Shown: positions 1 through 10,448 of the stretch, piece after piece
Layout of the letters: each line of letters starts with the position of its first letter
Position numbering within the stretch: the stretch's first letter is position 1
Source of the DNA: Candidatus Neoanaerotignum galli
Lineage (GTDB): Bacteria; Bacillota; Clostridia; Lachnospirales; Anaerotignaceae
DNA: 64,000 nt
Reading direction: 5' to 3'
NCBI GenBank assembly: GCA_904381335.1
Contig: CAJFIN010000001.1
Coordinates: forward strand, 1-64,000
The notes under the pieces: model-generated
The model's database searches: none
Seen by the model: only the letters and a program-made list of their open reading frames with translations
Told to the model about the DNA's origin: nothing
Position numbers and translations under genes: made by a program

Positions 1-1
1 A

Positions 2-253
2 AAACTGAGCCATTTGGAAATGGAATATGAAAGCTGCCGTTCAGCGAAAAACGATGTGTCCAACTGGTTGAAAAAGATAAAATTATGCTGTGAAACAGAT
101 GTGCTGTCAAGAGATTTATTAGTAAGTCTAATTGATCACATTGACGTTTCTGAATGCTATGAAGAAAATGGGGAAAAATCCTTCGACATATCTATTACCT
201 ACACTTTTGGTCAGCAAAACGCGGAGGAAAAACCTTATGCGCTTATGGCATAA
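2..253 (+). CDS. C-terminal part of a large serine recombinase/resolvase (truncated by window edge)
   Basis: Reading frame is open to the window start (KLSHLEMEYESC...LVSLIDHIDVSECYEENGEKSFDISITYTFGQQ). The 'sLIDHIdV...Ki.ItYtF' ending resembles C-termini of recombinase-family proteins. Confidence 0.55.
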   Translation, partial: KLSHLEMEYESCRSAKNDVSNWLKKIKLCCETDVLSRDLLVSLIDHIDVSECYEENGEKSFDISITYTFGQQNAEEKPYALMA

Positions 254-346
254 AAAAAAGACAAACAGGAAATTCACCCACTCCAAAAGTAATTTCCAGT
301 CTGTCTTTCCAGCACATAAACACCAAAAAGGGTATTTATGAATGAA

Positions 347-434
347 CGGAGAAGGAGGGATTTGAACCCTCGCGCCGCGCAAACGACCTACACCCTTAGC
401 AGGGGCGCCTCTTCAGCCACTTGAGTACTTCTCC
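347..434 (-). tRNA. tRNA-Ser (GCT anticodon)
   Basis: Reverse complement GGAGAAGTACTCAAGTGGCTGAAGAGGCGCCCCTGCTAAGGGTGTAGGTC...GGTTCAAATCCCTCCTTCTCCG: 7-bp acceptor stem, long variable arm, T-loop GGTTCAAATCC, anticodon loop CTGCTAA. Confidence 0.93.
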
Positions 435-502
435 ACAGATGACCTACTGCAAGAATCAGTATACCATAGTATGAACGTTCTTGTCAAGGGATTTTTTCTT
501 TT

Positions 503-1396
503 TTAACGCCGCACTCGAATGGCCTTGGGTCGGTTATCAATTTCCACAAAAGTATGCGCACCACCATATTCCCCATCCAACGTCCAATCCACTGCTTCAT
601 CAAACGTCAACAGCAGGGCTTTGGTCTGAAATTTCAAAAAGAACCGGCCCTCATATTCATGCATTAAAAGGCCCGTCAAAATCTCCTGCATCTCCAGCGG
701 CGTCTGCGGCTCCCGAATAAACAAGCACTCAAATAGCCCATCGTTGAGCCGTACCTCCTCATAATCATAAATCCGCATCCCGCCCACATAGATGGAATTA
801 GAAACCATGCCATAAATAAAGGATCCTTCCTCCTGGAGCCCATCATGCTCCAGTACCACATGATACCCCCGCAAGGTCGCCGCCCGTTTAATCCCCTCTA
901 AGATATATGCCATGTGGCCCAACAAATTTTTCGTCACTTGGGGCGTGGCATAGGACACATCGGTAAATGCCCCAAAGGCAGCAATATACACAAAAAAATT
1001 ATCGTTAAACCGGCCCACATCACAAGAAACAGCTTTCCCTCTCACCGCCGGATCAATGGACTGAGGCAATTTTTTTGGAATGTGCATACTAGAGGCAAAA
1101 TCATTCGTACTGCCCGCCGGAATATACCCCACCTCCGGCCGGCTCAGCCGTGGCAGCTCCATCAATGCCTTCACCGTTTCATTTAATGTGCCATCGCCGC
1201 CGGAGATGACCAGAAGCTGCTTACGGGCGCCTTTTTCCAGCACCGTCTCATAGGCATCCAGTTTTTTTTGGGTAGGGCGTACCTCTACGGCATATCCCTC
1301 TTTCACCAATGAATCTACCACATCAAATAAATTATTTTTGATCGTTCCCTTTCCCGAAAACGGATTAAAAATAAAAAGTGCCTTGGGTGCTGCCAT
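503..1396 (-). CDS. Diacylglycerol/lipid kinase family protein (YegS/BmrU-like)
   Basis: 297 aa; FIFNPFSGKG start and SGGDGTLNE nucleotide-binding motif. Confidence 0.88.
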   Translation of the reverse strand: MAAPKALFIFNPFSGKGTIKNNLFDVVDSLVKEGYAVEVRPTQKKLDAYETVLEKGARKQLLVISGGDGTLNETVKALMELPRLSRPEVGYIPAGSTNDFASSMHIPKKLPQSIDPAVRGKAVSCDVGRFNDNFFVYIAAFGAFTDVSYATPQVTKNLLGHMAYILEGIKRAATLRGYHVVLEHDGLQEEGSFIYGMVSNSIYVGGMRIYDYEEVRLNDGLFECLFIREPQTPLEMQEILTGLLMHEYEGRFFLKFQTKALLLTFDEAVDWTLDGEYGGAHTFVEIDNRPKAIRVRR

Positions 1397-1763
1397 CCAG
1401 ATTTCCTCCCCCTGTTGCCGTGTACTTTAGGCTTGTCCTGTGCCACAACCACAGATATCTAGCTAATTAAATTATTATACTATGTACTATCAGAAAATAC
1501 AATCAATAAAATCCGCTCAAAACTCCCTTTTTTCGTAAAGGCGAAGGAGAAAACCCTCCAGTAAATTTCACTATTATTTAGAACATTTCTTTAATTATCT
1601 GGAATCGCCTTAAATCCTTCTTTGCGCATCTTTTAGATAAAGCCTTGATTTTTCAGGGGTTTTACGTTTTTTACGGCACAAAGGTTCAGCCAAAATTCTA
1701 TTTAATAAAAAGATCGTTCTATTTGTCAGAACAGGTTTTTTCTAAAAAACTTTCGGTCAGGGC

Positions 1764-1794
1764 TTGACTTTCTAGGGTGGGCATGCCTTATAAT
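1764..1794 (+). promoter_or_regulatory. Putative sigma-A promoter for the acl-like pair
   Basis: TTGACT (1764-1769) and TATAAT (1789-1794), 19-nt spacer; upstream of a 7-bp 5'UTR hairpin (AAGCCCC/GGGGCTT, 1808-1829) and an AGGAGG RBS. Confidence 0.55.
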
Positions 1795-1867
1795 AAAGAA
1801 GAAAGGAAAGCCCCCCTCTCTTGGGGCTTCCTCACAGAACAATACCATCTTCAAAGGAGGAATTCAA

Positions 1868-2323
1868 ATGGTAGGAGAGAAAGTAGTACTGCACGCAATG
1901 ATGAAAGGCAGCGATGGCCATTACGTTGGCGGCCTGGTAAACGGCGCTCGTATCGTTCATTTCTGGGGCGATGTGGGAACGGAATTGATGGTTCGTGTTG
2001 ATGGCGACATCAGCTTGTTCCTGGGCTATGAAGAAATCAACTTCACCGCTCCTGTATACGTTGGCGACTTCATGGAATATGTTGGCTGGATTGAAAAAGT
2101 AGGCAACACTTCCTATACCTGCAAATTCGAAGCTTACAAAGTAGCTACCATGTGTGACCGCACCGATATGGATATGACTGGTCTGGAACATACCGCAGCT
2201 ACCGCTTGTGTACCTCCCATCCTTTGCGGCACTGCTACCGGCAGCCTGTACATCGCTAAGAAGGACCAGAGAGGCGAAACCGACCCTGCGTTCGTTCATG
2301 AACACACGGTGAAAAAGAAATAA
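1868..2323 (+). CDS. Hotdog-fold 3-aminoacyl-CoA (beta-alanyl-CoA) ammonia-lyase-like protein, copy 1
   Basis: HYVGGLVNGARIV..WGDVGTELMV.VDGDISLFLGY...FTAPVYVGDFMEY.GWIEKVGN.SYTC.FEAYKVAT matches my recollection of Clostridium propionicum Acl and the Kal family. Confidence 0.82.
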   Translation: MVGEKVVLHAMMKGSDGHYVGGLVNGARIVHFWGDVGTELMVRVDGDISLFLGYEEINFTAPVYVGDFMEYVGWIEKVGNTSYTCKFEAYKVATMCDRTDMDMTGLEHTAATACVPPILCGTATGSLYIAKKDQRGETDPAFVHEHTVKKK

Positions 2324-2390
2324 AACTGACCACATCAGCGGACAAACCTATTTTTCCAAAACAGAATTTTTTGTATAGGAGGAATTGAAC

Positions 2391-2846
2391 ATGATCGGAT
2401 CTAAAGTAGTACATCACGTGATGATGAGAGGCGCTGACGGCCATTACGTTGGCGGCCTGGTAAACGGCGCTCGTATCGTTGATATGTGGGGCGATGTTGG
2501 TACCGAACTGATGGTATATGTTGATGGTGATATCAGCCTGTTCCTTGGCTACAAAGACATCAAATTTACCGCTCCCGTATACGTTGGCGACTTCATGGAA
2601 TATCATGGCTGGATCGAAAAGATCGGTAACTGCTCTTACACCTGCCACTTTGAAGCTTACAAAGTAGCTACCATGTGCGACCGCACCGATATGGATATGA
2701 CTGGCATTGCTCACACCGCCGCTACCGCTTGTGTACCTCCCGTACTTTGCGCTACTGCCACTGGCAGCCTTTATATCGCAAAGAAAGACCAGAGAGGTCC
2801 TCAGCATCCTGATTTCATGGATGCAAAACACAACAGCTCCAAATAA
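2391..2846 (+). CDS. Hotdog-fold 3-aminoacyl-CoA (beta-alanyl-CoA) ammonia-lyase-like protein, copy 2
   Basis: Tandem paralog of the preceding gene (roughly 80% identical by eye); RBS AGGAGG before ATG 2391. Confidence 0.82.
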   Translation: MIGSKVVHHVMMRGADGHYVGGLVNGARIVDMWGDVGTELMVYVDGDISLFLGYKDIKFTAPVYVGDFMEYHGWIEKIGNCSYTCHFEAYKVATMCDRTDMDMTGIAHTAATACVPPVLCATATGSLYIAKKDQRGPQHPDFMDAKHNSSK

Positions 2847-3273
2847 GAATTCCTTTTGCGAAGAGCTCCCATCATTGGATGGGAGCTTTTTTATCCCAAA
2901 ATCTAAGGGGCAGGTGCTCGGTTTTCTGCCGCCCTGCCCCAACTGTCTCCTTTTACCATATCCTGTGCCTACACGAGCCTTTGTGCCTTCGCGAAAACCA
3001 GTCCTTTTCTGCATCCTTGCCAACGGGTAAAGCTATTTTTTCTAGCCTCCTACTTTTCCTTTTTGGTTACATTTCGCTTTTCTTTCTTCCTTCTGTTCCT
3101 TTTCTTTTTCCCTTTCGAAGCCGGTTCAAACATCCCCTTTTTGTGCAAAACAGAAAACTTGATCCAAAGGGATATAAAATTTAAGCTCTTTCTTGCTCGA
3201 AAGTTTGTGAAGAAAATAGTACTAATTTTGTACCAGATTTATCCCCTATCCCCGGTCAAATTGTTTATAACTT

Positions 3274-3291
3274 TGTGGATAATGTGGATAA
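3274..3291 (-). promoter_or_regulatory. Two abutting perfect DnaA boxes
   Basis: TGTGGATAA TGTGGATAA (reverse complement TTATCCACA x2) immediately beside the murC stop codon. Confidence 0.6.
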
Positions 3292-4668
3292 CTAGTCTTG
3301 AAGAAGCTTTTCTCCCACTAAATACACATCTCCTGCGCCCAAAGTTATAAACAGATCCTGTGGAGAAAGGGTGGATTTCAAATAGGAAACTATCTCATCA
3401 AAAGAAGAGATATATTGTGCATCTTTTCCAAGCTCCGCCATTTTTTGTGCAATTTCACGGCTATGGATCAACCCTGTATCCTTTTCCCGCGCGGCATAAA
3501 TATCTGTTACAATCACATGGTCTGCATCCGCAAACGCATGCACAAAGTCGTCAAACAATGTCAATGCCCGGCTATACGTATGGGGCTGAAATACGCACCA
3601 AACTTCGCTTTTGGCTACCCGCTTAGCTGCTGCCAAGGTGGCCCGGATCTCTGTGGGATGATGCGCATAATCATCCACCACCAATGTGCCGTGATATTCA
3701 CCTTTCCGCTCAAAGCGGCGGTGTACACCAGTATAACTGTTTAACCCCTCCAAAATGGCTTCCATGGGCAAATGAAGGGCACTAGCAGCTGCCACCGCAG
3801 CCAAGGCATTTAAAATATTATGCTCACCCGGCACCTGCAGACAGACCTCGCCCTGTGATACACCGTCTTTCATGGCTGTAAAACAAAATCTGCCCTGATT
3901 TTCCCGAATATTGGCCGGCTGCCACTGATCGTTATCGCTCCGGCCATAGGTGATCACTGGACAGGACAAATCCTTTGTCACTGTAGCAAAGCCTGGAATT
4001 TCACCATTGATGATCAGCACCCCTTCCGGCGGGATATTTTGGGCAAAGCGGTGAAACGCTTCTTCCACAGCGTTTAAATTTTTAAAAAAGTCTAAATGCT
4101 CTGCTTCCACATTCAAAATAATCCCAATGAGAGGATGAAACTCCAAAAAACTATTATGATACTCGCAGGCCTCCGCCAAAAAATAGGAAGAATATCCCAC
4201 CCGGATATTGCCGCCAATGGCCGGCAATACACCGCCCACTGTGATGGTAGGGTCGCAATGTGCGGCCAGAAAAATCTGGCTCAGCATAGAGGTTGTGGTG
4301 GTTTTACCATGGGTACCGCTAACGGCCACCGACTGACTGTAATGCTTCATAATTTCGCCCAGCAGCACCGAGCGCTCAATGGCCAAAATGCCCCGGCGCC
4401 GCGCTTCTACTAGCTCCGGATTATCCTCTTTGACGGCAGCCGTATATACCACCAGCTGCAAGTCGTCTGTAATATTTTGAGCTTTTTGTCCATAATGGAC
4501 GGGAATACCCAATTCCTCTAATTTTTTTGTGGTCTTGGACGGTTTTAAATCTGAACCTGATACCTGGCATCCTTTTTTTTGCAGGATCTGTGCCAAGCCG
4601 CTCATAGAAATACCGCCAATGCCGATGAAATACACATTGTTATGGCTTGTTTTGAAGTCCAAGGTCAT
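3292..4668 (-). CDS. murC: UDP-N-acetylmuramate--L-alanine ligase
   Basis: IGIGGISMSGLAQ, SGTHGKTTTTSM, and DDYAHHPTEI motifs; start chosen at MTLDF after an AAGGTGG RBS. Confidence 0.95.
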   Translation of the reverse strand: MTLDFKTSHNNVYFIGIGGISMSGLAQILQKKGCQVSGSDLKPSKTTKKLEELGIPVHYGQKAQNITDDLQLVVYTAAVKEDNPELVEARRRGILAIERSVLLGEIMKHYSQSVAVSGTHGKTTTTSMLSQIFLAAHCDPTITVGGVLPAIGGNIRVGYSSYFLAEACEYHNSFLEFHPLIGIILNVEAEHLDFFKNLNAVEEAFHRFAQNIPPEGVLIINGEIPGFATVTKDLSCPVITYGRSDNDQWQPANIRENQGRFCFTAMKDGVSQGEVCLQVPGEHNILNALAAVAAASALHLPMEAILEGLNSYTGVHRRFERKGEYHGTLVVDDYAHHPTEIRATLAAAKRVAKSEVWCVFQPHTYSRALTLFDDFVHAFADADHVIVTDIYAAREKDTGLIHSREIAQKMAELGKDAQYISSFDEIVSYLKSTLSPQDLFITLGAGDVYLVGEKLLQD

Positions 4669-5164
4669 TTCTTTCCACCTTCTTTTTTTCATTGGTCCGT
4701 ACGGTTAAAAGTATACTATACCAGAAACAGAAAGTCTATAACGGAATGGGAAGGCTTTTTTATTTTCAGGCACCTTTTGGCGCACAGTTACTGCTGGAAG
4801 GGATGGAATCGTGGGAAGAAGAAACTGGCTTTTTTTATTTGTATGTTTCATGTAACAGGCTAGATGAAGAAAAATCAACTCTCCATGAAAGGGCAGATAA
4901 TACAAAAAATTGAACAAATTGTCGATTATTTTAGAGTTATTTTGTTAATTTCGTATATTTTGATGAAATTAAACTGTTAAATATTAGAAAATTGCCAAAA
5001 AAACATGCGAAAAAGTTAGAAAAAATGAAAGAACAACCCTGAATTAAGGGCAAAAATAATAAAAACTATTTATTCTTCCTTTTGTTTATGATACAATAAG
5101 AGAGAAAACCATCCTGGTTTTTATTGCACCATAGAGCATTTGGAAGGCAAAAGGAGAGGCTACT

Positions 5165-6448
5165 ATGAGCAAGAATGAAATGATTGCAATGCTCCTGGCC
5201 GGCGGTCAGGGCAGCAGGTTAGGAATTTTAACAAAAAAAATTGCAAAACCGGCAGTTGCTTTTGGCGGCAGTTACCGAATCATTGATTTCGCTTTGAGCA
5301 ATTGCATCAATTCCGGTGTATATACGGTGGGCGTACTGACCCAATATCAGCCTCTGCGCCTGAACCAGCATATCGGCATTGGTATCCCCTGGGATTTGGA
5401 CCGGCAAAACGGTGGCGTTACCATCCTGACCCCCCATGTAAAAAGCGGGGAAGAAAGCGGAGAATGGTTTATGGGTACCGCCAATGCCATTTATCAGAAC
5501 ATAGAATATATTGACCAAAATGACCCAGAATATGTGCTGATTCTCTCCGGCGACCACATTTATAAAATGGATTACTCCAAAATGTTGGAACTGCATAAGG
5601 AAAAAGAAGCCACAGCCACTATTGCTGTATTAGAAGTGCCGATGGAAGAAGCAAGCCGGTTTGGCATTATGAACGCCGATGCGCAGGACAGAATCTACGA
5701 ATTTGAAGAAAAACCCGCACAGCCCAAAAGTAATCTGGCCAGTATGGGAATTTATATCTTCACCTGGAAAAAACTACGGGAGGTGCTCATTGCCGACAGC
5801 CGAATCCATGCCGACAGCGATTTTGGCAATCATATCATTCCAAAACTACTGGCAGAAGAGGAAGCCTTATATGCTTACCGGTTCCATGGATATTGGAAAG
5901 ATGTGGGCACAATCCAAAGCTATTGGGAAGCCAACCGAGAACTGATCAAAACCTTGCCAGATTTTAACCTCTATGAGGATGATTGGAAAATCTATACAAA
6001 TACTGTACATCAACCGCCTCAATTCATTGGCGAACACGCCCAGGTAACCACCAGCATCATCTCTGATGGCTGTGAAGTATATGGCTCGGTTCATTCTTCC
6101 GTACTAGGACGAGATGTGATTGTAGAAGAAGGAGCCAAAATCAAAGATTCCATCATCATGGCAAACTGCGTGATCGGCAAAAACGCTGTCATTGATACCT
6201 GCATTATCGATGAAAACACAGTGGTAAACGAAGGGGTACAAATGGGGCTGTGGGATAATATTCCCAATGAAGACAAGCCAAAAATCTACCATACCGGTAT
6301 CACCGTTGTGGGAGAAGATACCGTTATCCCACCAGGAATGCAGATCGGGAAAAACTGTGTCATCTATGGCGCCACCACGCCAGAGCAATATCCAGAAGGA
6401 AAATTGCCCAGTGGGCAAAGCATCATCCTCGAGGAGGTGGAGTTATGA
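5165..6448 (+). CDS. glgC: Glucose-1-phosphate adenylyltransferase
   Basis: [36 protein letters not shown]; full-length 427 aa. Confidence 0.95.
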   Translation: MSKNEMIAMLLAGGQGSRLGILTKKIAKPAVAFGGSYRIIDFALSNCINSGVYTVGVLTQYQPLRLNQHIGIGIPWDLDRQNGGVTILTPHVKSGEESGEWFMGTANAIYQNIEYIDQNDPEYVLILSGDHIYKMDYSKMLELHKEKEATATIAVLEVPMEEASRFGIMNADAQDRIYEFEEKPAQPKSNLASMGIYIFTWKKLREVLIADSRIHADSDFGNHIIPKLLAEEEALYAYRFHGYWKDVGTIQSYWEANRELIKTLPDFNLYEDDWKIYTNTVHQPPQFIGEHAQVTTSIISDGCEVYGSVHSSVLGRDVIVEEGAKIKDSIIMANCVIGKNAVIDTCIIDENTVVNEGVQMGLWDNIPNEDKPKIYHTGITVVGEDTVIPPGMQIGKNCVIYGATTPEQYPEGKLPSGQSIILEEVEL

Positions 6449-7569
6449 AAGCCATTGGCATCATTTTAGCGGGTGGCAGCAGTGAAATGCGGCTTGGCGC
6501 CCTGACCCAATCCCGCGCCGCCTCGGCCATGCCTGTGGGCAGCTGTTACCGCACCATCGACTTCCCTTTAAGCAATATGTCAAACTCCCGTATCAGCAAA
6601 GTGGCGGTTATCACCCAGTTCAACTCCCGTTCTTTAAATGACCATCTCAATAGTGCCAAATGGTGGGAGTTAGGGCGCAAACAAGGGGGCCTTTACATCT
6701 ATACCCCTTATATCAGCAGCGATAATTCTTTTTGGTTTCGGGGTACGGCAGATTCCATCTATCAGAATATCACCTTCCTCAAAAAAAGCGTAGAACCATA
6801 TGTGGTGATTGCTTCCGGGGATGCCGTATATAAAATGGACTACCAAAAGGTCCTGCGGGAGCATAATCGCTCCGGCGCTGACATTACCGTAGTGTACAAA
6901 GATTTTTCCGGTGAAGCAGATAAAGATTTAACCAAATATGGTATTTTAGAGCTGGATGAGGATAACCGAATCATTGGGTTTGAAGAAAAACCGGTGGAAC
7001 CAAAAACCAGCAATGCCTCTTTAGGCATTTATATTATCGCCAGAACAAAGCTGATTGAACTGCTGGAAGCTATCGTTCCTGAAGGCCGGTACGACTTCGT
7101 AAAAGACATCTTGATGCGTTACCGTAAACATCTGCTCATCCGCGGCTATCAGTTTGAAGGCTATTGGAGCAGCGTAGGCGGCGGAATTTTAGATTATTAT
7201 AAGACCAATATGGATTTTCTGAAGAAAGAAGTACGGGACATCTTCTGTAAAGAATATCCTTATATCAATACCAAAATCAAAGACGAACCTCCGGTAAAAT
7301 ATAATGGCGGCGCCCAGGTGCACACTTCCATTGCCGGCGGCGGCACCATCATCAATGGCACTGTGGAACATTCCGTCCTGTTTCGCCGGGTCTTTATTGG
7401 TGAAAACGCAGTGGTAAAAAACAGCATCATCATGGAAGGATGCTATATCGGAAACAACAGCTATGTGGAAAATGCCATATTGGATAAAAATGTTGTTATC
7501 TCAGAGAGCAAACGGATCGTGGGAGAGGAAGGAACTCCAGCAATTTATCCGAAAGGCTCTGTGATATAA
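6445..7569 (+). CDS. glgD: Glucose-1-phosphate adenylyltransferase subunit GlgD
   Basis: Paralog of GlgC with degenerate N-terminal loop ([36 protein letters not shown]); 4-bp overlap with glgC. Confidence 0.92.
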   Translation: MKAIGIILAGGSSEMRLGALTQSRAASAMPVGSCYRTIDFPLSNMSNSRISKVAVITQFNSRSLNDHLNSAKWWELGRKQGGLYIYTPYISSDNSFWFRGTADSIYQNITFLKKSVEPYVVIASGDAVYKMDYQKVLREHNRSGADITVVYKDFSGEADKDLTKYGILELDEDNRIIGFEEKPVEPKTSNASLGIYIIARTKLIELLEAIVPEGRYDFVKDILMRYRKHLLIRGYQFEGYWSSVGGGILDYYKTNMDFLKKEVRDIFCKEYPYINTKIKDEPPVKYNGGAQVHTSIAGGGTIINGTVEHSVLFRRVFIGENAVVKNSIIMEGCYIGNNSYVENAILDKNVVISESKRIVGEEGTPAIYPKGSVI

Positions 7570-7623
7570 ATTACAACGGTCAAAGCGACTTGTCGGCTTG
7601 ACAAAATAAGGGGTGACTCCATT

Positions 7624-7926
7624 ATGGAAATTACAGATGTAAGAGTAAGAAAAGTAAACACGGAAGGGAAAATGAAAGCAGTCGTCTCTGTGACCTTTGA
7701 TAATGCCTTTGTCGTGCATGACATCAAAGTGATCGAGCGGGATACGGATCTATTCATCGCCATGCCCAGCCGAAAAACGGCAGAAGGCGAATTTCGCGAT
7801 GTAGCTCATCCAATCAATGCAGAGACTCGAGAAATGATCCAAAAGATTATTCTCGAAAAATATGCAGAAGCTTTATCTCAACTGGAGGCAGAAGAAGACA
7901 ATGCTTCCATTGCTCTGACAAAGTAA
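7624..7926 (+). CDS. spoVG: Septation regulator SpoVG
   Basis: [37 protein letters not shown]...GLFIAMPS-like ([10 protein letters not shown]) SpoVG signature. Confidence 0.95.
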   Translation: MEITDVRVRKVNTEGKMKAVVSVTFDNAFVVHDIKVIERDTDLFIAMPSRKTAEGEFRDVAHPINAETREMIQKIILEKYAEALSQLEAEEDNASIALTK

Positions 7927-7947
7927 AAGAAACATAAAGCCGACTGG

Positions 7948-7980
7948 CTGTCCCATCCATAAAAAGGTGGGACAGTTTTT
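7948..7980 (+). terminator. Intrinsic terminator after spoVG
   Basis: CTGTCCCATCC/GGTGGGACAG stem followed by TTTTT. Confidence 0.8.
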
Positions 7981-8015
7981 CTGTAAACAATAAAAAAGAG
8001 CCCTTCGGCTCTTTT

Positions 8016-8525
8016 TTATTGTCTCTCGTATGTTACAAATTGAAAGGTGATGCCACTGTACTCTTTTTTCTCACTGACCGCACTGACTTGCCATTCCGGG
8101 CGGGCATCCAAATCATCCACAAAGGTATCTGGCTGGTCAAAAATGGTATCTATCTTCGTAACATACGCTTTGGTGCACCAAGGCAGCATCTGGCGATAAA
8201 TTTCTCCGCCGCCTACCACAAATGCCGGCCGGGGCACATACTCCTTTGCGCGCTGCAACGCTTCTTGCGGGGAATGGACAATGATACACCCCTCCCGGTA
8301 AAAATCCTTCTGCCGGGTGATCACAATATTGACCCGGCCAGGCAAAGGCCGTCCCCCTGGGAACGAGTCTAAGGTCTTTCGACCTAAAATCAGCACACCG
8401 CCCATGGTGGTCTGTTTAAAAAAGGCCATATCCGCCGGTAAATGGTGGCACATACCGCCATCTCTTCCAATGGCCCATTGGCGATCTGCCGCCACAATTT
8501 CAATCAATCCCATAGCCATACTCAA
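8016..8525 (-). CDS. folA: Dihydrofolate reductase
   Basis: IEIVAADRQWAIGRDGGMCHHLPADMAFFKQTTMGGVLILGRKT; 169 aa. Confidence 0.93.
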   Translation of the reverse strand: MSMAMGLIEIVAADRQWAIGRDGGMCHHLPADMAFFKQTTMGGVLILGRKTLDSFPGGRPLPGRVNIVITRQKDFYREGCIIVHSPQEALQRAKEYVPRPAFVVGGGEIYRQMLPWCTKAYVTKIDTIFDQPDTFVDDLDARPEWQVSAVSEKKEYSGITFQFVTYERQ

Positions 8526-9352
8526 ATTGCCACAGGGATTTTTCCCAGGCTGGGGCCATGTTCATAACCTTCAAAGGAAAAATCATCCACTGTAAAATCA
8601 TAGAAATTTTTGATCTCCGGATTCATGTGAAATTTGGGTGCGGGCAAAGGCTTCCGTGTTAACAGTTCCTTCACCATATCCACATGACGATTATAAATAT
8701 GCATATCACTGATGACATGCACCAATTCTCCCACCTGCAAACCACTTACCTGAGCAATCATATGCACCAGCACAGCATACTGCACCACGTTCCAATTATT
8801 GGCCGTCAATGTATCCTGGCTTCGTTGGTTTAAAATGGCGTTTAATTTTCCATCCACCACATTAAAGGTCATGCTGTAAGCACAGGGATAGAGGTTCATC
8901 TCATGCAGGTCTGCAAAAGTGTAGATATTCGTCATAATCCGGCGGCTGTATGGGTTTTCTTTTAAGTCATACAGCACCCGATCCACCTGGTCAAACCAGC
9001 CTTCCGCATATTGATGTTTCACGCCCAACTGATAGCCATAGGCCTTACCAATGGTGCCGTCTTCTCCAGCCCATTCATCCCAAATATGGCTATGAAGATC
9101 AGCAATACGGTTACTTTTTTTCTGCCAAATCCACAGCAGTTCATCAATGGCTGCCTTCCAATTGGTATAGCGCAATGTCAAAATGGGAAATTCCTCCGAC
9201 AAGTCATACCGATTGACCACACCAAACTTTTTGATGGTATAGGCCGGTGAACCATCCTCCCAAACGGGGCGGTTTTTTTCATGTTCGGTGGAAAAGCCGT
9301 GTTCCAAAATATCCCGACAATTTTCCTGAAAAATGAGGTCGGCTTTACTCAA
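8522..9352 (-). CDS. thyA: Thymidylate synthase
   Basis: ELLWIWQKKSNRIADL, LYPCAYSMTFNV, DMHIYNRHVD; resembles the B. subtilis ThyA type. TTG start 9352 after GGAGCG. Confidence 0.92.
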   Translation of the reverse strand: MSKADLIFQENCRDILEHGFSTEHEKNRPVWEDGSPAYTIKKFGVVNRYDLSEEFPILTLRYTNWKAAIDELLWIWQKKSNRIADLHSHIWDEWAGEDGTIGKAYGYQLGVKHQYAEGWFDQVDRVLYDLKENPYSRRIMTNIYTFADLHEMNLYPCAYSMTFNVVDGKLNAILNQRSQDTLTANNWNVVQYAVLVHMIAQVSGLQVGELVHVISDMHIYNRHVDMVKELLTRKPLPAPKFHMNPEIKNFYDFTVDDFSFEGYEHGPSLGKIPVAI

Positions 9353-9384
9353 AAAAGTCGCTCCTTTCTTTCGTCCTGCTCCAG

Positions 9385-9984
9385 TCACATTTCGCGGCGT
9401 CCTTCTAAGGCCCTGGATAACGTAACTTCATCAATATATTCCAAATCACTGCCCACAGGAACGCCGTTGGCAATACGGGTGACCCGAACCCCCAGCGGCT
9501 TTAACAGCCGGCTGAGATACATCGCCGTGGCCTCCCCCTCCACATTTGGATTGGTGGCCAAAATCACTTCTTCTACGCCGCCTTGGTTCAAACGGCGCAG
9601 CAGCTCCCGAATCTTCAAGTCCTCTGGGCCTACGCCCAGCATAGGATTAATCGCCCCATGAAGGACATGATAAAGCCCATGGTATTGTTTTGTTTTTTCA
9701 TAAGCCGCCATATCCTGCGGAGATTCCACCACCATAATGGTGGTTCTGTCCCGCCGGGGGTCTGCACAAATGGGACAGGGGTCTGTATCGGTAAAATTAC
9801 AACATTCTGAACAATAATGTACTTGGGCTTTCGCCTGCACAATCGCCTTTGCCAGCGCCTCCACCCGTTCTTTTGGCTGATGGATCAAATAAAAAGCCAA
9901 GCGCTGAGCGCTTTTACCGCCAATGCCTGGCAGCCGCCCAAGTTCTTCAATCAACTGTGTAATGGTGTTTCCATAATAGTTCAT
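9385..9984 (-). CDS. recR: Recombination protein RecR
   Basis: [22 protein letters not shown]4 zinc finger [16 protein letters not shown], Toprim [12 protein letters not shown]. Confidence 0.96.
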   Translation of the reverse strand: MNYYGNTITQLIEELGRLPGIGGKSAQRLAFYLIHQPKERVEALAKAIVQAKAQVHYCSECCNFTDTDPCPICADPRRDRTTIMVVESPQDMAAYEKTKQYHGLYHVLHGAINPMLGVGPEDLKIRELLRRLNQGGVEEVILATNPNVEGEATAMYLSRLLKPLGVRVTRIANGVPVGSDLEYIDEVTLSRALEGRREM

Positions 9985-10014
9985 ACTCCGCCTTCCTTTG
10001 CTTTGGGCAGGGAA

Positions 10015-10353
10015 TTAAAATAAACCATTGCCAATGCCGCCGGTGATGCGGCCCATAGTCTGATTGGCTAACTCATCCGCCTGACGGATGGCTTCGTTTA
10101 CAGCAGTCAGAACCAAATCTTGGAGCATTTCCACATCATCTGCATCCACCACTTCGGGATCAATGGTAATGGACTGTATTTCCTTTTTCCCAGTGATCAC
10201 CACTTTCACTGCGCCGCCGCCAGCAGTGGTCTCCAAGATCTGCTCCGCCAAAGAGGCCTGCGCTTCTTCCATCTGTTTTTGCATTTTCTGCGCCTGCTTC
10301 ATAATCTGGTTCATGTTCATACCTGGCATGCCGCCAAATCCACCTCTTGCCAT
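10015..10353 (-). CDS. YbaB/EbfC family nucleoid-associated protein
   Basis: GMNMNQIMKQAQKMQKQMEEAQ ... GGGAVKVVITGKKE; next to recR and dnaX. Confidence 0.94.
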   Translation of the reverse strand: MARGGFGGMPGMNMNQIMKQAQKMQKQMEEAQASLAEQILETTAGGGAVKVVITGKKEIQSITIDPEVVDADDVEMLQDLVLTAVNEAIRQADELANQTMGRITGGIGNGLF

Positions 10354-10448
10354 AATGTTTATTCCTCCTTTTGATCGATTTTATGATTTTTACCAGTCAA
10401 ATTCTTTATCCATTGATGTCAAAGAAAAACTGGGATTTTGATCCGCTG

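Noticed and set aside
1832-3023. Large minus-strand ORFs (1832-2335 and 2256-3023) antisense to the acl-like genes
   Set aside because: They mirror the duplicated plus-strand genes, and the plus-strand proteins are clearly recognizable enzymes.
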